Assembly (NCBI RefSeq): GCF_003345295.1
Contig: NZ_CP031055.1
Coordinates: 372,001-436,000 of the forward strand
Reading direction: 5' to 3'
From: Vibrio splendidus
GTDB lineage: Bacteria; Pseudomonadota; Gammaproteobacteria; Enterobacterales; Vibrionaceae
DNA length: 64,000 nt
Part shown: piece after piece, positions 17,688-27,405 of the stretch
Layout of the letters: each line of letters begins with the position of its first letter
Numbering within the stretch: position 1 is the first letter of the stretch
Notes under the pieces: generated by a model
Told to the model about the DNA's origin: nothing
Seen by the model: the letters and a program-made list of their open reading frames with translations, nothing else
Database searches by the model: none
Made by a program: the position numbers and the translations under genes

Positions 17688-19151
17688 ATGCTAAGAATTG
17701 CCAAAGAAGCGCTGACATTCGACGACGTACTGCTAGTGCCAGCACACTCCACCGTTCTCCCTAATACAGCTGATCTTCGCACTCAGCTGACGAAGAATAT
17801 TTCCCTAAACATCCCAATGATCTCTGCATCGATGGATACTGTGACAGAAGCTCGCCTTGCGATCGCACTGGCACAAGAAGGCGGAATAGGCTTCATTCAT
17901 AAGAACATGTCTATTGAACAGCAAGCTGAAATGGTTCGCCAGGTTAAAATTTACGAAGCAGGTGTGGTTTCTCACCCTGTTACTGTAAACCCTGACGCGA
18001 CAATCGCTGATGTTGTAGCCCTTACTCAAAAACACGGCTTCGCCGGTTTCCCTGTTGTTACTGAAACAAACGAACTTGTTGGTATTATTACTGGCCGTGA
18101 CGTTCGCTTTGTGACTGACCTTTCTAAGAAAGTTGATGTAGTAATGACGCCTAAAGCTCGCCTTGCTTCTGTTAAAGAAGGTGCAACTCGTGAAGAAGTT
18201 CAAAAGAAAATGCACGAAGCGCGCGTTGAAAAAGTTCTTGTTGTAAATGATGACTTCCAACTAACTGGAATGATCACTGCGAAAGATTTCCATAAAGCAG
18301 AACGTAAACCAAACGCTTGTAAAGATGAGCGCGGCAGCCTACGTGTAGGTGCAGCTGTTGGTGCTGGTGCTGGTAACGAAGAGCGCGTTGCAGCTCTTGT
18401 TGAAGCTGGCGTAGACGTTCTACTTATCGACTCTTCACACGGTCACTCTGAAGGCGTACTTAACCGCATCCGTGATACGCGCGCTGCATACCCTGATCTA
18501 CAAATTATCGGTGGTAACGTAGCAACTGGCGCTGGCGCTCGTGCTCTTATCGAAGCAGGTGTTAGTGCGGTTAAAGTAGGTATCGGCCCGGGTTCAATCT
18601 GTACTACTCGTATCGTTACTGGTGTTGGTGTTCCTCAAGTAACAGCAATCGCAGACGCAGCTGAAGTGGCTAACGAATACGGTATTCCAGTAATCGCAGA
18701 TGGCGGCATTCGCTTCTCTGGCGATATCTGTAAAGCTATCGTTGCTGGCGCATCTTGTGTGATGGTTGGTTCAATGTTCGCGGGTACTGAAGAAGCACCG
18801 GGTGAAGTTATCCTTTACAACGGTCGTTCTTACAAGTCTTACCGTGGTATGGGTTCTCTTGGCGCTATGTCTCAAGGTTCTTCTGACCGTTACTTCCAAT
18901 CTGACAACGCTGCAGACAAGCTTGTTCCAGAAGGTATTGAAGGTCGTATCGCATACAAAGGTCGTCTAAAAGAGATCGTTCACCAACAGATGGGCGGTCT
19001 ACGCTCAAGCATGGGCCTAACGGGTTCTGCAACTGTTGAAGATATGCGTACTAAAGCTGAGTTTGTTCGTATCTCTGGTGCGGGCATGAAAGAATCTCAC
19101 GTACACGATGTTCAAATCACGAAAGAAGCACCTAACTACCGTTTAGGTTAA
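17688..19151 (+). CDS. guaB: IMP dehydrogenase
   Basis: Oxidises IMP to XMP, the first step from IMP to GMP. The 487-residue protein has a TIM barrel interrupted by two CBS domains (about residues 90-205). The catalytic Cys lies in GPGSICTTRI, the flap in YRGMGSLGAM, and the start is LTFDDVLL. The ATG at 17688 is preferred to a TTG two codons earlier because it gives the standard MLRIAKEALTFDD opening. guaA follows, but with a terminator and a separate candidate PurR site between them. Confidence 0.97.
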   Translation: MLRIAKEALTFDDVLLVPAHSTVLPNTADLRTQLTKNISLNIPMISASMDTVTEARLAIALAQEGGIGFIHKNMSIEQQAEMVRQVKIYEAGVVSHPVTVNPDATIADVVALTQKHGFAGFPVVTETNELVGIITGRDVRFVTDLSKKVDVVMTPKARLASVKEGATREEVQKKMHEARVEKVLVVNDDFQLTGMITAKDFHKAERKPNACKDERGSLRVGAAVGAGAGNEERVAALVEAGVDVLLIDSSHGHSEGVLNRIRDTRAAYPDLQIIGGNVATGAGARALIEAGVSAVKVGIGPGSICTTRIVTGVGVPQVTAIADAAEVANEYGIPVIADGGIRFSGDICKAIVAGASCVMVGSMFAGTEEAPGEVILYNGRSYKSYRGMGSLGAMSQGSSDRYFQSDNAADKLVPEGIEGRIAYKGRLKEIVHQQMGGLRSSMGLTGSATVEDMRTKAEFVRISGAGMKESHVHDVQITKEAPNYRLG

Positions 19152-19170
19152 TAATACGTCCAAACGTTTG

Positions 19171-19205
19171 AATAATGTGCTGATTTAGTCGGCACATTAT
19201 TTTAT
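19171..19205 (+). terminator. Terminator after guaB
   Basis: AATAATGTGC pairs with GCACATTATT, followed by TTAT. It separates guaB from guaA. Confidence 0.8.
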
Positions 19206-19263
19206 CTACCGTCTGTTTTGTTAAAAGTCCGATTTTCTCAAAACACGTGGTTAAAGATATCTA

Positions 19264-19279
19264 ACGAAAACGTTTGCTT
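19264..19279 (+). promoter_or_regulatory. Candidate PurR operator before guaA
   Basis: ACGAAAACGTTTGCTT fits the 16-base PurR palindrome (ANGCAANCGNTTNCNT, read in the reverse orientation) at every fixed position. It lies 75 bases upstream of the guaA start, beyond the guaB terminator, suggesting purine repression of a guaA-specific promoter. Confidence 0.65.
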
Positions 19280-19353
19280 TATTTCTTGAAGAGTTAATCA
19301 GAGGTGAGTAAACTCGCCTCCGTTTTATCACATAGCCAATAAGACTGCTTACA

Positions 19354-20907
19354 ATGACTAAAAATATTCATGACCAACGTATTCTAATTCTGGACTTCGG
19401 TTCTCAATACACACAGCTAGTAGCTCGTCGTATTCGTGAGATCGGTGTTTACTGTGAACTTTGGAGCTGGGACGTAGAAGAAGCGGATATTCGTGAATTC
19501 AATCCAGACGGTATCATCCTATCTGGTGGCCCTGAAAGTGTAACGGAAGAGAATTCTCCACGTGCACCTCAGTACGTATTTGATTCAGGTGTTCCTGTCT
19601 TCGGTATCTGCTACGGCATGCAAACGATGGCTGAGCAACTTGGCGGTAAAGTAGCAACGTCTACTGAGCGCGAGTTCGGCTACGCTGCTGTACAAGTGAC
19701 AGGTGAATCTGCACTTTTCGCTGACCTTGAGACAACTCAAGATGTTTGGATGAGCCACGGCGACAAAGTGGTTGAAATCCCTGCTGATTTCACAAAAATC
19801 GCAGAGACAGACACTTGCCCATACGCAGCAATGGCAAACGAAGATAAGAAATACTACGGTGTTCAATTCCACCCAGAAGTAACGCACACTAAAAACGGCC
19901 TAAAAATGCTTGAGAACTTCGTTCTTAACGCGTGTGGTTGTGAAGGTCTGTGGACTTCAGCATCTATCATTGAAGATGCAGTTGCACGTATTAAAGAGCA
20001 AGTAGGTGACGATGAAGTTATCCTTGGTCTTTCTGGTGGTGTTGATTCATCAGTAGTAGCAATGCTTGCTCACCGTGCTATCGGCGACAAACTAACATGT
20101 GTATTTGTTGATAACGGTCTTCTTCGTTTAAACGAAGGCGAGCAGGTTATGGACATGTTTGGTGACAAATTCGGCCTTAACATCATTAAAGTTGATGCTG
20201 AAGATCGTTTCCTTAACGCTCTGGAAGGCGAAGCTGAACCAGAAGCGAAACGTAAGATCATCGGTCACGTATTCGTAGATATCTTCGACGAAGAGTCTAA
20301 GAAACTGAAGAATGCTAAATGGCTTGCTCAGGGTACTATCTACCCAGACGTAATCGAGTCTGCAGCATCTAAGACTGGCAAAGCACACGTAATCAAATCT
20401 CACCACAACGTTGGTGGCCTTCCTGATGATATGGAAATGGGCCTTGTTGAGCCTCTACGTGAACTGTTTAAAGATGAAGTACGTAAGATCGGCCTAGAGC
20501 TTGGTCTTCCATACAACATGCTTTACCGCCACCCATTCCCGGGTCCAGGTCTAGGTGTTCGTGTACTTGGCGAAGTGAAGAAAGAGTACTGTGATTTACT
20601 GCGTCGTGCTGATGCTATCTTCATTGAAGAGCTTCATGCTGCTGACCTTTACCACAAAGTATCTCAAGCATTCACGGTATTCCTACCTGTACGTTCAGTT
20701 GGCGTAATGGGCGATGGCCGTAAGTACGATTGGGTTGTATCTCTACGTGCAGTAGAAACTATCGACTTCATGACTGCTCACTGGGCACACCTACCATACG
20801 ATTTCCTAGGTAAGGTTTCTAACCGTATTATCAACGAAGTTAACGGCATTTCACGTGTTGTTTACGATATTTCTGGTAAGCCACCAGCAACTATCGAGTG
20901 GGAATAA
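19354..20907 (+). CDS. guaA: GMP synthase (glutamine-hydrolysing)
   Basis: Aminates XMP to GMP using glutamine ammonia and ATP. The N-terminal class I amidotransferase has its nucleophile Cys86 in GICYGMQ and the His-Glu pair in QFHPEVTHT. The ATP-pyrophosphatase domain has the PP-loop LSGGVDSS, and the C-terminal dimer domain ends KPPATIEWE as in all GuaA proteins. It is 517 residues long. It completes the guanine branch with guaB. Confidence 0.98.
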   Translation: MTKNIHDQRILILDFGSQYTQLVARRIREIGVYCELWSWDVEEADIREFNPDGIILSGGPESVTEENSPRAPQYVFDSGVPVFGICYGMQTMAEQLGGKVATSTEREFGYAAVQVTGESALFADLETTQDVWMSHGDKVVEIPADFTKIAETDTCPYAAMANEDKKYYGVQFHPEVTHTKNGLKMLENFVLNACGCEGLWTSASIIEDAVARIKEQVGDDEVILGLSGGVDSSVVAMLAHRAIGDKLTCVFVDNGLLRLNEGEQVMDMFGDKFGLNIIKVDAEDRFLNALEGEAEPEAKRKIIGHVFVDIFDEESKKLKNAKWLAQGTIYPDVIESAASKTGKAHVIKSHHNVGGLPDDMEMGLVEPLRELFKDEVRKIGLELGLPYNMLYRHPFPGPGLGVRVLGEVKKEYCDLLRRADAIFIEELHAADLYHKVSQAFTVFLPVRSVGVMGDGRKYDWVVSLRAVETIDFMTAHWAHLPYDFLGKVSNRIINEVNGISRVVYDISGKPPATIEWE

Positions 20908-20943
20908 TCTCTTAGAGATTTGACCAGCATTGATTAAGATCTT

Positions 20944-20972
20944 AAGCCTCGAACTTTGTTCGGGGCTTTTTT
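20944..20972 (+). terminator. Terminator after guaA
   Basis: AAGCCTCGAAC pairs with GTTCGGGGCTT across a 3-base loop, followed by a T run. Confidence 0.9.
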
Positions 20973-21193
20973 CTTTTTATTTATGAGATTAAGGATTTAC
21001 ATCTACAACGAGCAACCAAATTCGTTGGAAGTTAGATATCAGCTCAAGAAACAATGAGACGCTTTGTTGTGTTGAAGGATACATAAAAGTGTCACTCGCA
21101 CTTTTTATAAATTCACATGGTAACGACTAGCTCATTTCCCATGCGCCGCATACTCTTTGATGGACTTATTAAGGACAGATAAGAGAATCCATC

Positions 21194-22906
21194 ATGTTAA
21201 AAATCAAATATTTGGCGACAATAGTTGGCTGCACTTTAGCAGCTCACTGTTACGCGTCTTTGAACATTCAACCTGATCCGCAAAACCCGAATGGTTACCT
21301 TGTTGAAAAGTCGGCATTACAAGCTGCTGAACAAGCGAAAACATCCGATCCTATGTATGCGATCTGGTCACAGGCATTGCAGACTCGACCAAATAGCATT
21401 GTTGAGGCGATTGTACCTGGCTCGGCTTCTAACCCTGAAAACGTAAAACGCGTCGAGCGTGTATTCCCTCAGTCTGAATGGGACTTCCTCACTCAGATGG
21501 CAGCGCCAGAATACACCTACACTCGCTTCTTACGTGCGATCGGTAAATTCCCAGCTTTCTGTGGAGAGTACAGCGATGGTCGTGACTCCGACGCCATCTG
21601 TAAAAAATCCATCATCACCGCTTTTGCTCACTTTTCACAAGAGACGGGCGGTCACATCGCGATAGACAACACCTCTGATAACCCATTAGCTCTCGAAGAG
21701 TGGCAGCAAGCGCTGGTGCATGTTCGTGAAATGGGTTGGTCTGAAGGTCAAGAAGGTTACACCACGGGTTGTGGTCAGAACGATTGGCAGAATGCACGTT
21801 GGCCATGTGCCGCGGGGCAGGGCTACTTTGGTCGTGGTGCTAAACAGCTTTCTTACCATTTTAATTACGGTGCCTTCTCGGAAGTGATGTTTGATGGTGA
21901 TGCAACGGTTCTATTGAATAACCCGGGGTTAGTGGCGGATTCTTGGTTGAACTTGGCTTCTGCTATCTGGTTCTTCCTTACGCCTCAAGCACCTAAACCA
22001 GCAATGCTGCACGTGATCGACCGTACTTGGACACCCTCTCAGCGCGAATTGGATGCGGGAATTGGCTATGGATTTGGTACCACGATCAACGTGATTAATG
22101 GAGGTATCGAGTGTGGTGAGCAAAATAAAGACAAAGGCCAACCTGTTAACCGTATTCGTTATTGGGAAGGGCTAGCGGCACACTATGAAATTCCTGTAGA
22201 AGCGGATGAAGCCAATACTTGTTGGCAGCAAACGCCTTACGGAAGCTTGAACCTCAACGGCGCGACCGATGTGTTGTACACCAACTGGGATGGGAACTGG
22301 AAATACTACGCAGACCGCCCAGAAGGCTACTCATTTGAATGTGAGTTGGTTGGATTCCAAACGGCATATTCAGCGCTGGTGGCTGGCGATTACGAGAAGT
22401 GTGTGACCAACTTTTATGGTTCTCATGCGAGCTGGCCTGAAGTGAAAGTGGTCGACAAGCTTGATCCGGTAGATCCTGGTACTGATCCCGGTGGTAACGG
22501 TTGGAGTGCGACGAAGGTTTATAACGCGGGTGACCAAGTGACTCACAACGGTGCAACCTACGAAGCGAAATGGTGGACACAAGGGGATGACCCTGCCAAT
22601 GGCGGCCCTTGGAAATTAGTAGCGGGTGAGCTAACACCACCAGTAGTGACAGATCCACCGCCAGTTGACCCTGCACCTGTTGATCCTGCTCCGGTAGATC
22701 CAACACCAGTTGAACCACCTGTGACCGAGCCGCCTGTCGTTGTTGACCCATCAGTATTCATTACGTGGCAAGCAGGCGTGAGCCAAGTGAGTAATGGCGA
22801 CAAGGTGACACATAATGGCAAGTGCTTCGTAGCTAAAAACGGTCCGGGTGTTTGGGAAAGTCCTATTCAGTCGAACTGGTTCTGGGATGAAATCAGTTGT
22901 AATTGA
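21194..22906 (+). CDS. Secreted GH19 chitinase with chitin-binding modules
   Basis: Predicted secreted chitinase. A signal peptide (about residues 1-21) leads into a glycoside hydrolase family 19 domain (about 85-415) with the likely acid catalyst Glu150 in FSQETGGH and the motifs GYFGRGAKQLSY and TTINVINGG. A carbohydrate-binding module of the CBM5/12 type follows (437-476, WSATKVYNAGDQVTHNG). A Pro-rich linker of repeated PVDPA units (about 480-519) leads to a second, shorter binding-like module (524-570). It lies alone behind guaA. Chitin as substrate is inferred from the family and modules. Confidence 0.92.
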   Translation: MLKIKYLATIVGCTLAAHCYASLNIQPDPQNPNGYLVEKSALQAAEQAKTSDPMYAIWSQALQTRPNSIVEAIVPGSASNPENVKRVERVFPQSEWDFLTQMAAPEYTYTRFLRAIGKFPAFCGEYSDGRDSDAICKKSIITAFAHFSQETGGHIAIDNTSDNPLALEEWQQALVHVREMGWSEGQEGYTTGCGQNDWQNARWPCAAGQGYFGRGAKQLSYHFNYGAFSEVMFDGDATVLLNNPGLVADSWLNLASAIWFFLTPQAPKPAMLHVIDRTWTPSQRELDAGIGYGFGTTINVINGGIECGEQNKDKGQPVNRIRYWEGLAAHYEIPVEADEANTCWQQTPYGSLNLNGATDVLYTNWDGNWKYYADRPEGYSFECELVGFQTAYSALVAGDYEKCVTNFYGSHASWPEVKVVDKLDPVDPGTDPGGNGWSATKVYNAGDQVTHNGATYEAKWWTQGDDPANGGPWKLVAGELTPPVVTDPPPVDPAPVDPAPVDPTPVEPPVTEPPVVVDPSVFITWQAGVSQVSNGDKVTHNGKCFVAKNGPGVWESPIQSNWFWDEISCN

Positions 22907-22976
22907 TAGTCTGAATACTGAGGAAGTGACCTAAGTGACGAGTTCAGTCGTACGACCATAATGATATAAATAATCA

Positions 22977-23007
22977 AAAGCCGAAAGTTTCTACTTTCGG
23001 CTTTTTT
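22977..23007 (+). terminator. Terminator after the chitinase gene
   Basis: AAAAGCCGAAAG pairs with CTTTCGGCTTTT across six bases, followed by more T. Confidence 0.93.
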
Positions 23008-23180
23008 TCGTTTCGAACTTGGCTATCTAAGGAGGGCGATTGGTCTATTTAGCTATGTTGAACCGCATTTAAAGACTAATTATCCAGTTAGAGGATAAAG
23101 TTCTGTACAAATGATGCTTGTGAATTTATATTCAAATTTAATTTATATTTATTCTTTTATTTTAGGGTTAAGGTGTACCT

Positions 23181-24731
23181 ATGGAACAGACAGATATCAC
23201 GTCACTCATCCCCATTGTGATTACTTTGGTGTTGTCGTTGGCGACAAGGAATGTAGTGATAGGCCTATTTGCAGGCGTGCTAAGTGGTGTGGCAATGCTC
23301 ACTGGTATGTTTAGCGAACTTAACCCGCTTGATACGTTTGGTACCATGGTGAAAGGTTACTTAGTCCCTCAACTTACCGACAGCTATAACGCAGGTGTGA
23401 TCATGCTGTTGGTGTTCATCGGTGGCTTTGTCGCTTTGATGGAAAAATCCGGTGGTGGTGTTGCGTTTGCAAAGCGAGTGACTCAATGGGTAAGCAATAA
23501 ATGCCAAGCTCAAGTGTCTGCTTGGTTGGGTGGAATCGTTATATTTTTCTCAGACTTAGGTACTCCGTTAATTGTTGGCCCTGTTTTTCGTCCTCTTTTC
23601 GATAAACTAAAACTCTCAAGACAGAAGCTAGCATTCATCATTGATTCAACCTCATCGCCAGTTGCCATTCTTATTCCTTTCATTGGATGGGGCGTTTACA
23701 TCATGAGCCTGATCCAGAAAGAATTTACTGCGTTGAGCGTTAACATGTCTGACTGGGATGCTTTCATTGGTGCGATTCCTTTTCAGTTCTACGCATTCCT
23801 AGCGATCTTCATCGTGCCTTTGGTGTCAGTCAAAGGTTTAGATTTTGGGCCAATGGCGAAAGCGGAACGTGATTGCCAAGCGGGAATCGATATTGGCGTG
23901 AATAGCGACTCACTGAATCCGTTCTCGCATAAAAATGCAAAGGCATCTTTTGTTTGGGCGCCGTTGCTAGTGATGCTGGTGGTGTTGTGTGCCATGTTAG
24001 TTCCGCAAGGCTTCCCATTTCAAAAGGTCGCGGGTTCATCGTTCAGAGCAGCTCTATCATCGGCTTATTTCTTTGCTGCGATTACCTTGATCTCGTTAAT
24101 GGCTTACTACGGTGTGAGAAAGCTGTCTGACGGTGTTTCTGTGTACTTAAAAGGCATGGGAAATATGATGCCAGTAGCGATCATCTTAGTATTGGCATGG
24201 GCGTTAAGCACAGTCGGTAAAGAGCTAGGTGCAGCGGCCTATATCGCCGAGCAAGCACAGAGCGGCTTTCCATACTGGTTAGTACCAGCGGTCGCTTTTT
24301 TGTTGTCGGCGATTATTTCATTCGCAACGGGATCGTCGTGGGGAACCTTCGCGATAATGATGCCATTGGTTATTCCAACCGCGATTGCGATTGATGCACC
24401 GCTACTCGTCGCAATTGGCGCTGTGTTGTCTGGTGGTTTGTTTGGTGACCATTGCTCACCGATCTCTGAAACAACGATTCTTTCTTCAACAGGGGCAGGG
24501 TGTGACCAGTTTGAACACTTTAAGACACAGCTTCCTTATGCGTTGATGAACGGCTCTATCGCTTTGGTTAGTTTTGTAGTGGCAGGCTTTACTGGAAGTG
24601 CACTGGTTGTGTTGGGCGCTCTTGTTGCTCAACTTATCCTTGTGACTCTGTTAGCTAAACGCGATGCGAGTAAAAACGCTTCTTCAGAAGTTCAATCTCA
24701 AGTATCTGAATCTAAACCACAACAAGCGTAA
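23181..24731 (+). CDS. NhaC-family Na+/H+ antiporter
   Basis: Inner-membrane secondary transporter of the Na+/H+ antiporter NhaC superfamily, about 516 residues with roughly twelve hydrophobic spans. The family signature GDHCSPISETTILSSTGAGC near the C-terminal half and FFSDLGTPLIVGP in the first half are visible. A Ser/Gln-rich cytoplasmic tail ends the protein. The substrate could be Na+/H+ or an organic pair (malate/lactate as in MleN); the sequence alone does not decide. It is a single-gene unit. Confidence 0.82.
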   Translation: MEQTDITSLIPIVITLVLSLATRNVVIGLFAGVLSGVAMLTGMFSELNPLDTFGTMVKGYLVPQLTDSYNAGVIMLLVFIGGFVALMEKSGGGVAFAKRVTQWVSNKCQAQVSAWLGGIVIFFSDLGTPLIVGPVFRPLFDKLKLSRQKLAFIIDSTSSPVAILIPFIGWGVYIMSLIQKEFTALSVNMSDWDAFIGAIPFQFYAFLAIFIVPLVSVKGLDFGPMAKAERDCQAGIDIGVNSDSLNPFSHKNAKASFVWAPLLVMLVVLCAMLVPQGFPFQKVAGSSFRAALSSAYFFAAITLISLMAYYGVRKLSDGVSVYLKGMGNMMPVAIILVLAWALSTVGKELGAAAYIAEQAQSGFPYWLVPAVAFLLSAIISFATGSSWGTFAIMMPLVIPTAIAIDAPLLVAIGAVLSGGLFGDHCSPISETTILSSTGAGCDQFEHFKTQLPYALMNGSIALVSFVVAGFTGSALVVLGALVAQLILVTLLAKRDASKNASSEVQSQVSESKPQQA

Positions 24732-25118
24732 TTTAAGATTACAAATGAGAGACTAGATACGGGATGCGAGTAAACGAGTAGTGAAAAGCTCGCCCTATTA
24801 TTACTCGTGTTTGCTATTTAGTTTCTCGCTTACTCAATCTAAACACGCTCTTCGTATCCCGCTTAATCGAATCTAAAGACTTTTTCGCATCTCGTATCTC
24901 GTTACTCGCATCTTTTTTATAGCGTGATAGGGAATCTGTTTATTGATAGTTTCTATGAATTGATTAGCATTGTTATGAAACCAATTTTCCATAGGATCAT
25001 TTACACAATCTTAGTTTTCGATAACTGGATTACCTAGTTGAGCGGTTTATAGATTAAAATTTTCTTACAAACTTTGTAGATTTTTTTTAATCAACCACTT
25101 TAATAAGGTAAATTCGCA
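24732..25118. repeat. Gap with degenerate inverted repeats of a GATGCGAGTAA motif
   Basis: The first 180 bases carry several related copies of one short motif in both directions. GATACGGGATGCGAGTAA occurs near 24755. Its reverse-complement variants TTACTCG, CGTATCCCGC, CGCATCTCGTATCTCG and GTTACTCGCATC occur to about 24911. The left copy (from 24762) can pair with the right copy (to 24911). The rest is AT-rich leader of the next gene. No open frame or RNA family was recognised. Confidence 0.6.
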
Positions 25119-25712
25119 ATGTCGACCAAACTAGCTAACCCAGCGCCACTAGGCTTAATGGGTTTCGGTATGACCACTATTCTTCTTAATATCCACAACG
25201 CAGGTTTCTTCCCAATCGATTCTATGATTCTTGCAATGGGTATTTTTTACGGTGGTTTGAGCCAAGTTATCGTGGGCACTATGTGTTTCAAACGTGGTGA
25301 CACGTTCGGTACGACAGCATTTACTTCATACGGCCTATTTTGGTTATCTCTAGTTGGTTTGATCGTGATGCCTTACATGGGTCTTCCAGCAAGCCCTGCT
25401 GCATTCATGGGTTGGTACCTACTACTATGGGGCATCTTCACAGGCTTCATGTTCATCGGTTCTCTATGTTACCCAGTTGCGAAGCAAGTAGTATTCGGTT
25501 CACTAACGATCCTGTTCTTCCTACTTGCAGCTCGTGATTTCACTGGCAGTGAACTAATCGGCACTATCGCTGGTTTTGAAGGTATTTTCTGTGGCGCTTC
25601 AGCTATCTACTTTGCAATGGCACAAGTAATCAACAACGAGTACGGCCGCACAGTACTGCCTATCGGTGAGAAGAAAGCACCTCAAATGGCAACACAAGAA
25701 ATCGCTGCTTAA
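25119..25712 (+). CDS. satP: SatP/YaaH-family acetate transporter
   Basis: Inner-membrane acetate/succinate-proton carrier of the GPR1/FUN34/YaaH family. The signature NPAPLGLMGFGMTT is present at residues 7-20. Six hydrophobic spans fill the 197 residues, the normal size, and FYGGLSQVIVG is a second family motif. A strong terminator follows. Acetate uptake is known for the family; the gene symbol follows the E. coli homologue. Confidence 0.88.
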   Translation: MSTKLANPAPLGLMGFGMTTILLNIHNAGFFPIDSMILAMGIFYGGLSQVIVGTMCFKRGDTFGTTAFTSYGLFWLSLVGLIVMPYMGLPASPAAFMGWYLLLWGIFTGFMFIGSLCYPVAKQVVFGSLTILFFLLAARDFTGSELIGTIAGFEGIFCGASAIYFAMAQVINNEYGRTVLPIGEKKAPQMATQEIAA

Positions 25713-25769
25713 TACTCTAACTCGGGAACAGTTAGTTTGTTATAAGCCGTTTATTGGTTATGAATAAAA

Positions 25770-25806
25770 CAAAAGGGGTTAGCCGAAATGGCTAACCCCT
25801 TTTTTA
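25770..25806. terminator. Bidirectional terminator between satP and the AGCS gene
   Basis: AAAAGGGGTTAGCC pairs with GGCTAACCCCTTTT across a 5-base loop. A runs on the left and T runs on the right serve both converging genes. Confidence 0.92.
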
Positions 25807-25857
25807 TGCGTTATTAATAGCGCTATTTGTTAAAGCGATCTATTTGCTAAGGAAAGC

Positions 25858-27405
25858 TTAAGCTGAAGGTTGCTCTACAGGTTTAGTGTCTGCAGCTTCT
25901 GCTTCAGGAGACTTACCTGTTTTACGCTTGTACTTCTCTTCCCAGTAAGTAGCACCTTTGATACCTAGTTTTACAGGATTAAATGTGTACTCAGTTACGC
26001 CTTGTTTCTGTTGCTCTTCATAATCAGCAAGTGCTTTAAGCGCTGGCTTCGACATGAAGAAGATGATCAGAATACCTACGATGTTTAACCATGCCATCAA
26101 GCCAACACCAACATCACCCATTGCCCATGCAAGGTTAGCTGTTTTGACTGTGCCATAGAAAACCGCAGTGATAAGAACAAGCTTAAGTACGAACATCATG
26201 CCAGGGATCTTGATGGTACGACGTAGGTAAGCAATATTCGTTTCTGCGATGTAGTAGTAAGCAAGAATCGTTGTAAATGCGAAGAAGAACAGAGCAAATG
26301 CGATGAATGGCTTACCAATGCCTGGTAGTGCACTTTCAATCGCAAGCTGTGTAAATACAGGACCATTCGCGCCAATGTTTGCTGCTAGGTTCTGAACAAG
26401 GAACACGCCTTCAGCGCCGCCGTGAACGTTGTAAGCACCAGTGATGATGATCATGAACGCTGTAGCAGAACATACTAGAAGAGTATCGATGTAGATAGAG
26501 AACGCTTGTACCAAACCTTGCTGAGCTGGGTGATCGACATTTGCCGCTGCCGCTGCGTGAGGACCAGTACCTTGACCCGCTTCGTTTGAGTAAACACCAC
26601 GCTTAACGCCCCAACCAATTGCAGCACCAAAGCCCGCCATAGGTGTGAATGCATCGCCAAGAATCATTCCGAAAACAGCTGGCACTTGGCCGATGTTTAG
26701 CAAGATGATAACGAACGCGATAATGATGTAAGCCAATGCCATGAATGGAACAACAATTTGTGTGAAGTTCGCAATACGTTTAACACCACCAAAGATGATG
26801 AAAGCAAGGATGATAGCAACAACAGTACCAGTGAAAATTTTAGCGAAACTGAATGTACCGATAGCTGTTTCAATCATGTCGCCTGAGCCAAATGCAGCTT
26901 CTACAGCATTACCAATACTGTTTGACTGAACACCTGGAAGCAAAATACCACATGCAAAAATAGTTGAGATAGCGAAGATCCATGCGTACCACTTCTGGCC
27001 CATCGCTTTTTCAATGTAGTAAGCCGGGCCACCACGGAACTGGCCTTCGTCTTCTTCTTTGTAGATTTGCGCTAGCGTAGATTCTGCGTAAGCAGTCGCG
27101 GCGCCAAAGAAGGCTACAACCCACATCCAGAATACTGCACCTGGGCCACCGAAACCGATAGCGGCAGCAACACCGGCAATGTTACCTGTACCTACACGGC
27201 CAGATAGCGAAACGGCAAGAGCTTGGAAAGACGAGATGCCTTTTGTAGAGCTTTTACCTGATAGTAGCAAGCGCCACATTTCAAAGAAGTGACGGATTTG
27301 AACAAATCGAGTCATGATGGAGTAGAACAAACCTGCACCTAAACATAGGTAGATAAGTACTGGGCTCCAGATTATTCCATTCAAAAAATCAACGAATGAC
27401 TGCAT
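25858..27405 (-). CDS. AGCS-family sodium/alanine (or glycine) symporter
   Basis: Inner-membrane Na+-coupled amino acid importer of the alanine/glycine:cation symporter family. The motifs SLSGRVGTGNIAGVA, GGPGAVFWMW and GVKRGVYSNEAGQGTGPHAAA are characteristic. About eleven spans occupy the 515 residues, with a charged C-terminal tail. A start with AGGGA upstream is clear. No glycine riboswitch pattern was found in its leader, although some Vibrio relatives have one. The exact amino acid is not decided by sequence. Confidence 0.92.
   Translation of the reverse strand: MQSFVDFLNGIIWSPVLIYLCLGAGLFYSIMTRFVQIRHFFEMWRLLLSGKSSTKGISSFQALAVSLSGRVGTGNIAGVAAAIGFGGPGAVFWMWVVAFFGAATAYAESTLAQIYKEEDEGQFRGGPAYYIEKAMGQKWYAWIFAISTIFACGILLPGVQSNSIGNAVEAAFGSGDMIETAIGTFSFAKIFTGTVVAIILAFIIFGGVKRIANFTQIVVPFMALAYIIIAFVIILLNIGQVPAVFGMILGDAFTPMAGFGAAIGWGVKRGVYSNEAGQGTGPHAAAAANVDHPAQQGLVQAFSIYIDTLLVCSATAFMIIITGAYNVHGGAEGVFLVQNLAANIGANGPVFTQLAIESALPGIGKPFIAFALFFFAFTTILAYYYIAETNIAYLRRTIKIPGMMFVLKLVLITAVFYGTVKTANLAWAMGDVGVGLMAWLNIVGILIIFFMSKPALKALADYEEQQKQGVTEYTFNPVKLGIKGATYWEEKYKRKTGKSPEAEAADTKPVEQPSA

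Noticed and set aside
21085..21105. AAAAGTG/CACTTTT inverted repeat before the chitinase gene
   Set aside because: Only 7 AT-rich base pairs; too weak to call an operator or terminator.
22254..22751. 165-residue minus-strand open frame inside the chitinase gene
   Set aside because: It overlaps the chitinase frame fully, has no ribosome site, and its low-complexity QQ/VQ pattern mirrors the Pro-rich linker codons of the real gene.
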